Shown piece by piece: positions 1-5,477 of a DNA stretch of 21,467 bases; within the stretch, counting starts at the first letter, position 1, and every line of letters begins with the position of its first letter. The translations under genes were made by a program, and so were the position numbers. Where the stretch lies: positions 1-21,467 of the forward strand of contig JACQUC010000261.1 in the NCBI GenBank assembly GCA_016210495.1, given 5' to 3'. Source of the DNA: Chloroflexota bacterium. GTDB lineage: Bacteria; Chloroflexota; FW602-bin22; JACPRP01. The notes under the pieces are model-generated. The model was given only the letters and a program-made list of their open reading frames with translations, did no database searches and was not told the DNA's origin.

Positions 1-67
1 ACTCAGTTGGCAGAGTGTCTGCTTCCCAAGCAGAATGTCGAGAGTTCGAATCTCTTCACCCGCTCCA
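1..67 (+). tRNA. tRNA-Gly (anticodon CCC), 5' end cut off by the window
   Basis: The anticodon arm has stem TCTGC/GCAGA and loop TTCCCAA, which gives anticodon CCC. The T arm loop TTCGAAT is closed by GAGAG/CTCTT. The 3' acceptor strand CACCCGC, discriminator T and an encoded CCA end at 67. The 5' acceptor strand and the first D-arm bases, about nine nucleotides, lie outside the window. tRNA 3' ends often serve as integration sites, but I found no second copy of this 3' end in the window, so no island boundary can be claimed. Confidence 0.96.
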
Positions 68-72
68 ACCTC

Positions 73-98
73 AAAAACCCCGATATATCGGGGTTTTT
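73..98 (+). terminator. Rho-independent terminator after tRNA-Gly
   Basis: A perfect palindrome has arms AAAAACCCCGATA and TATCGGGGTTTTT. It forms a GC-containing stem ending in a T run six bases after the tRNA CCA end. The A run on the other side means it could also stop transcription coming from the right. Confidence 0.9.
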
Positions 99-136
99 CG
101 CTGTATACTCCCCGGTAGCATCGAATTATTTTACTG

Positions 137-254
137 TAGCCAGTCTGCCTCAATTCGACGATTGACTCTCTAGCTAGTCTGCCTCAGTTCGATGACTGAT
201 TCTCTAGCCAGTCTGCCTCCATGGCGGCAATCAATTCTCTAGCCAGTCTGCCTC
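137..254. repeat. Four-unit tandem repeat, period 34-35 bp
   Basis: TAGCCAGTCTGCCTC occurs at 137, 171 (one mismatch, TAGCTAG), 205 and 240. Starts are 34, 34 and 35 bp apart. The spacers between units resemble each other (AATTCGACGATTGACTCTC and AGTTCGATGACTGATTCTC), so the whole 34-bp unit was probably duplicated and then diverged. A complementary GGCAGAC follows near 274. The tract lies 80-200 bp upstream of the promoter of the exporter operon. Repeat length and spacing do not fit CRISPR. It may be a regulator-binding array or a simple minisatellite. Confidence 0.75.
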
Positions 255-333
255 TGATCTACCGAACTTGTCCGGCAGACAATTCCCAACCAGAAAGGGA
301 GGCGTTACTATGAGTACGCAGCTGCCGGGAATT

Positions 334-376
334 GGGTGCTAGCACCCTTGATGTCCAGGCCGGTCTGGTTTATACT
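334..376 (+). promoter_or_regulatory. Promoter A with palindromic operator, exporter operon
   Basis: The perfect 14-bp palindrome GGGTGCTAGCACCC (334-347) abuts a -35 box TTGATG (348-353). A 17-bp spacer and a -10 box TATACT (371-376) follow. Transcription should begin near 383, which puts the palindrome centre at about -42. The same arrangement recurs at 17373-17415 and 13080-13122 on the other strand. A hairpin in the leader, GTGAG (404-408) with CTCAC (417-421), has a covarying counterpart behind promoter B. The palindrome is an operator by position and recurrence; the protein that binds it is unknown. Confidence 0.85.
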
Positions 377-461
377 GCCCCGTAACTGGCCATTGTTGAC
401 GCGGTGAGATGAGGCGCTCACGGCCTGGCCGACGTAGATGCCGGATGGAGGGGGAGACCGA

Positions 462-1508
462 ATGTTTGTGCAACAGTTGGTCGAAGTAGTAAGCATCACC
501 GCCTGGGTGCTTTTCGGCCTGTACGTCGTCCGCTTCGTCACCACTACGGTGCCCCAAAGAGGCATCGCCGGAGCGCTTTATATGCTGGTGGTCCAGCGAG
601 TGGTCTACGTTTTCCTCCTTGTCGTCCTGTCGATCTCGCTGTTTGGCGGCAGCATCGCGTTCGTCCAACCCCACAACGCCGCGGTGGTGATCTCCGTTCT
701 CGCTCCCGACGGATACCGGGATAGACCGCTGAGGTCGGGGTTGCGCTGGATCGTCCCGGTGCTCGAGCAGGTGAAGATTTACCCCATAGCCTGGCAGACC
801 TACACCATGTCGAGCAAGCCCAACGAGGGTGAGAAGCCGGGGGACGATTCGATCGCCGCCCGTACGTCGGACGGCCAGGAGGTCATGCTAGATTGCTCCG
901 TAATCTTCCAGATCGACCCCGAGCAGCTCGTCCGGATAAACATCGAGTGGCAGGGGCGGTACATCGAGGATTTCATTCGCCCGCTGCTGCGGGGGGTCAT
1001 TCGGACTCAGGTATCGCAGTACACCGTCGACGAGGTGAACAGCTACAAGCGCCTCGACCTCGAGCGCGACGTCAGCGAGATATTGCGGGGCGACCTGCGA
1101 GAAAAGGGCTTCACCATGGATCGCTTCATCCTGCGGAACATCTCCTTTTCGCCGGAATACGCGGCCTCGGTCGAGAGAAAGCAAATGGCGCTGCAGCGAG
1201 CGATGGAAAAAGAGCACGAGGCCGAGCAGATCAGGCGTCTGGCTCAGGGGGAGGCTGACGCCATCCGGATCAAAGCCGACGCGCAGGCTCAAGCCCTCCG
1301 GCTAATCGCGCAGCCCCTGGCCGGCAATCCGAATCTTCTCACCTATGAATATGTCGAGAAGCTGTCGCTCAATATCAGAGTAATGCTCTTGCCGGCAAAC
1401 ACGCCCTATATCCTGCCGATACCCGACATGACGCAGTTTCCATCGAACACCATCACGTCTACGCTCCCGCTCACGATCACGAGCGGGCAACCATCTGTCA
1501 GACCATAG
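462..1508 (+). CDS. SPFH/band-7 (prohibitin-like) membrane protein
   Basis: The first gene of the exporter operon encodes 348 residues from ATG 462, chosen because GGAGGGGGAG lies just upstream at 447-456; an in-frame ATG at 438 has no such site. Two hydrophobic segments (about residues 8-26 and 46-67) precede an SPFH domain (about 68-260) with the typical sequence IAFVQPHNAAVVI after the membrane. A long charged helix rich in E, K, Q and A follows (about 235-290, QGEADAIRIKADAQAQA), as in stomatin, prohibitin and HflK/C proteins. Such proteins form oligomeric rings that organise membrane microdomains and regulate proteases or transporters. Here it may scaffold the downstream exporter, which is inference. 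The family call is firm; the specific role is unknown. Confidence 0.88.
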   Translation: MFVQQLVEVVSITAWVLFGLYVVRFVTTTVPQRGIAGALYMLVVQRVVYVFLLVVLSISLFGGSIAFVQPHNAAVVISVLAPDGYRDRPLRSGLRWIVPVLEQVKIYPIAWQTYTMSSKPNEGEKPGDDSIAARTSDGQEVMLDCSVIFQIDPEQLVRINIEWQGRYIEDFIRPLLRGVIRTQVSQYTVDEVNSYKRLDLERDVSEILRGDLREKGFTMDRFILRNISFSPEYAASVERKQMALQRAMEKEHEAEQIRRLAQGEADAIRIKADAQAQALRLIAQPLAGNPNLLTYEYVEKLSLNIRVMLLPANTPYILPIPDMTQFPSNTITSTLPLTITSGQPSVRP

Positions 1509-1522
1509 GAGAGAGTCCTCGA

Positions 1523-2470
1523 ATGGCTAGATTCGCGATTCTGGCCCTGCTGCTAACCCCTATCTTGCTTGCGGGATGCCAGCCGTCTCTTCCGTCCGGG
1601 TGTCCTCCAAGTTGCCTTGAGGCCGACCTCTTGGGCAAGGACCTGGGAGAGGCCGAGCTGTCGGGCGCTCACCTGGCCGAGGCGAATCTGCGCAACGCCC
1701 GTCTCGAAAGGGCAAACCTGAGCGGTGCCGATTTGAGCGGGGCACTTCTCACCGAGGCCAACCTGCGGCAGGCTCGCCTGTCGAAGGCCATCCTCATCGG
1801 CGCTCAGATGAAGAAGGCCAACCTGGCAGGGGCGGACCTGACCGACGCGAACCTCACCGGGAGCACCCTCAGCGGGGCGGATCTGACCGGCGCAAACCTG
1901 ACTAGGGCCACGATGACCGGAACGATTCTGTACGACGCCACCCTGGTGGGCATTCAACTGAGTGGCGCCGACTTGCGGTCGATCTACATGAGCAAGGCCA
2001 GGATGAGCGGCGCCCAGCTCGACGGCAGCAATCTGGGCGGGTCGGTTCTGAGCGGATCGGACCTCAGCGGAGCTGTGCTGGTGAGAGCCAAGCTTAGCGG
2101 CGCGTCGCTCAACATGGCCAATTTGTCGAGTGCCATGCTCAATAACGCCTTTCTCGAGGGGGCCAGCCTCTATGCTGCTACTCTCAGCGGCGCCTCTTTG
2201 CAGGACGCCCGCCTGATGGGGGCCAACCTCGTGGGCGCCGATCTGACAGGTGTCGACCTGCGGGGAGCAGATTTGACCGGCGCGCTGCTGACCCTGTCGG
2301 ATATGCGAGAGGCATCCGTCTCGATCACTGATCCGCAGGTTGCCCAGCTCAACGAGAAGAAGCGCCTGGCATTGGCCAGGGACGCCGATCTCGGCGGTGT
2401 CAAGTACAATCGGGAGACCAGGTGGCCGGTCCGGTTCTCGGTTCCGTCCACCGCGGTCTTTATGGAGTAA
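1523..2470 (+). CDS. Pentapeptide-repeat lipoprotein
   Basis: This 315-residue protein has an N-terminal hydrophobic stretch ending in the lipobox LLAGC, with Cys19 as the predicted lipidation site, so it should be anchored on the outer face of the membrane. From about residue 31 to 255 it is almost entirely A(D/N)LxG-type pentapeptide repeats, which fold into a right-handed square beta-helix. The C terminus carries a YNRETRWP motif that is shared with the second pentapeptide protein at 3816. A GGAGAG site precedes ATG 1523, and the gap to the SPFH gene is 14 bp. Cytosolic pentapeptide proteins such as Qnr/MfpA protect gyrase; a lipidated version suggests a surface scaffold, peptide-binding or immunity role instead, which is inference. 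Confidence 0.92.
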   Translation: MARFAILALLLTPILLAGCQPSLPSGCPPSCLEADLLGKDLGEAELSGAHLAEANLRNARLERANLSGADLSGALLTEANLRQARLSKAILIGAQMKKANLAGADLTDANLTGSTLSGADLTGANLTRATMTGTILYDATLVGIQLSGADLRSIYMSKARMSGAQLDGSNLGGSVLSGSDLSGAVLVRAKLSGASLNMANLSSAMLNNAFLEGASLYAATLSGASLQDARLMGANLVGADLTGVDLRGADLTGALLTLSDMREASVSITDPQVAQLNEKKRLALARDADLGGVKYNRETRWPVRFSVPSTAVFME

Positions 2471-2473
2471 ACA

Positions 2474-3766
2474 GTGGCTCGACCTTGGCTGAAAAGAGTC
2501 GGCATAGCCCTGGGACTACTGTTCATAATCGCTGCCGCCACTATGGCGGTATTTCGCCTCAATCTGGATGCGATTCCACTCTACCGGCAACCGTCGCCTC
2601 AAGCTGCGAAGGGCCAAGAGGGATGCACCGCCAAGATCGGCATCGTTCATCCCCTGACCAGCGCGTCATTGAAGGCCGCGGGAACCGAAGTTCTCTCGGC
2701 CTACGAGCTGGCCAGAGACGAGATCAACGCCGGTGGCGTCGGCGGCTGTCAGTTGCAACTTGTCATCGAGGATGACGGGGGAATCGCCGAGAAATCTCGC
2801 GCCGCAACCCGCGTCCTTATCGATGATGAAAAGGTTCCGGTTGTCGTCAGCACACTCCTTAGCGACGGCACCCTGGCCATGTCCCTGGAAGCCAATAAGC
2901 GGGCGACTCCGCTCCTCGTGCACGTTAGTGGTAGCCCTTTGATCACCGGCTCGGGGTTCGAGTGGGTCTTCCGCGTCACTGCCGATCAGGTGGCGGAGGT
3001 GAGCGCCTCCCTCGATTTCCTGGCATCGATATCGGAGACCCTGCCTTTGCCCTCTCTGGCAGTCATCTACGCCAACGACTTCACCAGCATGGGCCGCGCA
3101 ACCATCCTGACCACCGAAGCGGCCGCCCGCGGCTACAGGCTGGTTGCCTACGAGGCGATCGAATCCGGCTCGTCTGATTTTAGCGCTGACATCGCCAGGG
3201 TGAGGCAGGCCAGCCCGGATGTGCTCTTCCTCGCCACCACCTCGCTAGACGATGCAGTCCTCATCGTGCGGCAAATCGGCAAGTCTGGCTGGAGTCCCAT
3301 GGCGATGATTGGCCTTGGCGGCGCGTTTACTATCCCCGACTTCGTCAAGAGTGGTAGCCAGACCGAATACTTCCTGGGAGTGATGAGCTGGGCCTCGGAC
3401 GCCAGTTGGCGGGACGAGACTGGCCGCAGCAGCCGGGATTTCATCAGGAATTATGAAGAGCGCTTCGGAACGCCTCCCGGCAACCTCGGCGTTCTGGCCT
3501 ACATGACGCTCAAGCTGGCGGCCTCGGCGCTGGACAAGGCGCTGGCGACCCCGGGCGACGATCTCAGGGCCAAAGTGCGCCGTGCCCTCAGACAGATCGA
3601 CGGTCAGAACAGCCTGATCGGGCCGATAAAGTTCGACCGCCGGGGCCAGAATCAGCGCCGGCCACTGGTGGTGCAGGTTATTGGCGAAGAGTATGTTACT
3701 GTCTACACCGAAGGGGCCGGAGCACGCCTGGCGATCGTGCCTGTGCCCCCGTTTCACGAAAGGTAG
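2474..3766 (+). CDS. Membrane-anchored type I periplasmic binding protein (branched-chain amino acid receptor-like)
   Basis: The protein is 430 residues from a GTG start three bases after the previous stop, with GGAG inside the preceding coding end. An N-terminal membrane segment (about residues 8-27) has no lipobox, so it is probably a signal anchor. The remainder matches Leu/Ile/Val-type binding proteins: the opening KIGIVHPLT, then DEINAGGVGG and LVIEDDGG, and a later domain with a VIYANDFTSMG-type hinge region and the conserved LAYMTLKLAASAL helix. Relatives bind amino acids, small amides or peptides outside the membrane and pass them to ABC permeases or sensors. No importer permease is encoded nearby, so it may act as a ligand sensor or exporter accessory. 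The fold is confident; the ligand is unknown. Confidence 0.9.
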   Translation: MARPWLKRVGIALGLLFIIAAATMAVFRLNLDAIPLYRQPSPQAAKGQEGCTAKIGIVHPLTSASLKAAGTEVLSAYELARDEINAGGVGGCQLQLVIEDDGGIAEKSRAATRVLIDDEKVPVVVSTLLSDGTLAMSLEANKRATPLLVHVSGSPLITGSGFEWVFRVTADQVAEVSASLDFLASISETLPLPSLAVIYANDFTSMGRATILTTEAAARGYRLVAYEAIESGSSDFSADIARVRQASPDVLFLATTSLDDAVLIVRQIGKSGWSPMAMIGLGGAFTIPDFVKSGSQTEYFLGVMSWASDASWRDETGRSSRDFIRNYEERFGTPPGNLGVLAYMTLKLAASALDKALATPGDDLRAKVRRALRQIDGQNSLIGPIKFDRRGQNQRRPLVVQVIGEEYVTVYTEGAGARLAIVPVPPFHER

Positions 3767-3815
3767 GGTCGCGCATGCTGCTGAAAGTGTCTGAGCTATG
3801 GTCCGAGGGACTGGG

Positions 3816-4907
3816 ATGATGAAGCTCGTGTTACCCCTCATGGTGCTTGGCCTCCTTTTGGCCGTGGTGTCGATCCGCGTATTGCCGGACCGATTGCCGA
3901 AGGACTATCAGGGGGCGAATCTGAGCCGGAAGGACCTGAAGGGGACGGACTGGAGCAATGCACGTCTTGGCAAAGCCAATCTCAGCCGGTCCAACCTCAC
4001 AGGCGCCAACCTCGCCGGTGCCGATCTGAGCGGCGCCGATCTGCACGGAGCCCGGCTCGCGGGGGCGAGCCTCCGACGAGCCGTGCTGATTGGGGCCGAC
4101 CTCAGAGATGCCAGGCTGACTGGCGCCGATCTGGCCGGGGCCGACCTGAGCGGAGCCAACTTGAGCGGGGCGGTGATGACTGGAAGCAAGCTTGCCGACG
4201 TGAGAATGCACGGCGTCACGTTGGACCGGGTCAGGCTCGTCGGCGTCGATCTGAGCGGGGCCGAGCTGGCCGGCGTGCGGCTGTCAGGGGCGGACGCCCG
4301 GGGCGCTTCGTTCGAGGACGCCAACCTGATGGGCGCCGACCTGACGGGAGCGGATCTGACCGGCGCTTCGATGGGCGGGGCCGACCTGAGTGGAGCCAAG
4401 ATGGCGGGCGCCTGGCTAGTGGGGACCAGGCTATCGATGGCCAGGCTATCGGGCGCCGACCTCACCAAGGCTATCCTCGATGGGGCCGACCTGCGCCTCG
4501 CCAATCTCAGCGGCGCCAGACTTGAAGCGGCGGGCTTGAACGCGGCCAGCTTGGACGGAGCGATTCTCGACTTTGCCCAATTCCAGGGGGCGGACGTGAA
4601 CGGCTCGGTAATGACGGGCGCCAGCCTGAAGGGCGCGATGCTCTCCGGCCTGCGATCGGTCAAGGGCAAGTACGTGTTCGATCCCGCCAGGTTCGGCGGG
4701 TCCAGCCTGGCCAGGACGAACATAACGGGGGCCACGTTGGTCGGCGTCCGCCTCCAGGGGACCAACCTCAGTTGGGCAAACCTGGAGGGAGCCGTCATCA
4801 CGGGAACGATAGCTCTGGACGGCAATCCCGTGGTGATGCAGGCCGATCTAAGCGGCGCGACCTATAACGAGTCCACCCGGTGGCCTGCCGGCTATGTTCC
4901 AAAGTAG
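3816..4907 (+). CDS. Membrane-anchored pentapeptide-repeat protein
   Basis: The protein is 363 residues if it starts at ATG 3816, with GAGGGA at 3805-3810. The adjacent ATG 3819 is nearly as good, and ATG 3798 lacks a binding site. A single hydrophobic segment at the N terminus (KLVLPLMVLGLLLAVVSI) lacks a lipobox cysteine, so this is an uncleaved anchor or a Sec signal. Residues from about 30 to 340 are pentapeptide repeats of the form GADLSGA and GANL. The C terminus reads TYNESTRWPAG, the same end motif as in the lipoprotein at 1523. The two are paralogues flanking the binding-protein gene. Their presence in an exporter operon suggests a wall-spanning or surface structure, or self-protection; neither is shown by sequence. 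Confidence 0.92.
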   Translation: MMKLVLPLMVLGLLLAVVSIRVLPDRLPKDYQGANLSRKDLKGTDWSNARLGKANLSRSNLTGANLAGADLSGADLHGARLAGASLRRAVLIGADLRDARLTGADLAGADLSGANLSGAVMTGSKLADVRMHGVTLDRVRLVGVDLSGAELAGVRLSGADARGASFEDANLMGADLTGADLTGASMGGADLSGAKMAGAWLVGTRLSMARLSGADLTKAILDGADLRLANLSGARLEAAGLNAASLDGAILDFAQFQGADVNGSVMTGASLKGAMLSGLRSVKGKYVFDPARFGGSSLARTNITGATLVGVRLQGTNLSWANLEGAVITGTIALDGNPVVMQADLSGATYNESTRWPAGYVPK

Positions 4908-4946
4908 GGCGGCGGAGCTCGCTTTCTTCGGCTGCGGAGGTAGGGC

Positions 4947-5477
4947 ATGTCGATAGCTTTCTCCAGGTCCATGCGGTCTCTGGCCAACGACCGGATAGCG
5001 CCGACGCTGGTGGGGGTGGTGGTGCTTACCGCCCTGATCGGCCTGTGGAGCGCCTGGTTTCTTCTGGCCAGGATTCCCCTGTACGAGACCAGCAGGACGG
5101 TGCAGGTCAACAGGGATGGCTCTCTCACCGCCACCTTTCCGGCGGATGGGCTGGCCCGCATCCGCCCTGGCCAGCCGGCCACGCTCCATCTCGGCGGGTC
5201 CGGCGAGGAGGCAAGTCAGCCGCTCCGTGCAGTGGTTATGGACGTCACTACCCGTCCTCAGAACGGACAGGGCCAGGTGAGGCTCCACGTCTATTCGCCC
5301 GCCCGTTTGACCGAGGTGGGGCCGGGGCAGGTTCGGATCGAGGTCGCGGCCATCTCGCCGGCTGGCCTGGTCGTGCGGAACGCCGGACAGCGCCTGGGAG
5401 ACGCTCCGATGGTCCCCGGTCCTTCCCCGGCAGGGACAGGTCCCGCCAGCCCTGGCCGTCCTGGGACACGGCCATGA
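4947..5477 (+). CDS. Small HlyD-like secretion adaptor
   Basis: This 176-residue protein is preceded by GGAGG (4936-4940). A short cytosolic N terminus is followed by one membrane segment (about residues 18-42, LVGVVVLTALIGLWSAWFLL). The outside portion reads like the barrel part of membrane-fusion proteins: RDGSLTATFPADGLARIRPGQPATL is followed by strands of the type VRLHVYS and VRIEVAAISPAGLVV. There is no long coiled-coil hairpin, so it is a shortened adaptor, reasonable for a cell with one membrane. The stop overlaps the next start (ATGA at 5474-5477), so it is translationally coupled to the peptidase-ABC gene and probably works with it. The family call rests on layout and context more than strong motifs. 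Confidence 0.75.
   Translation: MSIAFSRSMRSLANDRIAPTLVGVVVLTALIGLWSAWFLLARIPLYETSRTVQVNRDGSLTATFPADGLARIRPGQPATLHLGGSGEEASQPLRAVVMDVTTRPQNGQGQVRLHVYSPARLTEVGPGQVRIEVAAISPAGLVVRNAGQRLGDAPMVPGPSPAGTGPASPGRPGTRP

Noticed and set aside
137..254. Repeat tract as a CRISPR array
   Set aside because: The constant part is only 15 bp, the spacers resemble each other and there are no cas genes in the window.
310..342. Micro-ORF with a good GGGAGG site (MSTQLPGIGC) ending in the operator palindrome
   Set aside because: It lies upstream of the promoter A start site, is only ten codons long and has no counterpart with a ribosome-binding site at the other two operators; it is probably chance or a remnant.
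334..347. Palindrome as a CIRCE/HrcA or LexA site
   Set aside because: CIRCE is TTAGCACTC-N9-GAGTGCTAA and gram-positive LexA boxes are GAAC-N4-GTTC; neither fits GGGTGCTAGCACCC.
3908..4825. 305-codon minus-strand frame opposite the second pentapeptide gene
   Set aside because: Its RSAP-type repeats are the antisense reading of pentapeptide repeats; no independent evidence supports it.
4880..5473. Long N-terminal extension of the C39 exporter in the same frame
   Set aside because: This frame overlaps the adaptor gene 4947-5477, has low-complexity Arg/Gly composition and lacks domain signals; homology starts at the C39 domain after ATG 5474.
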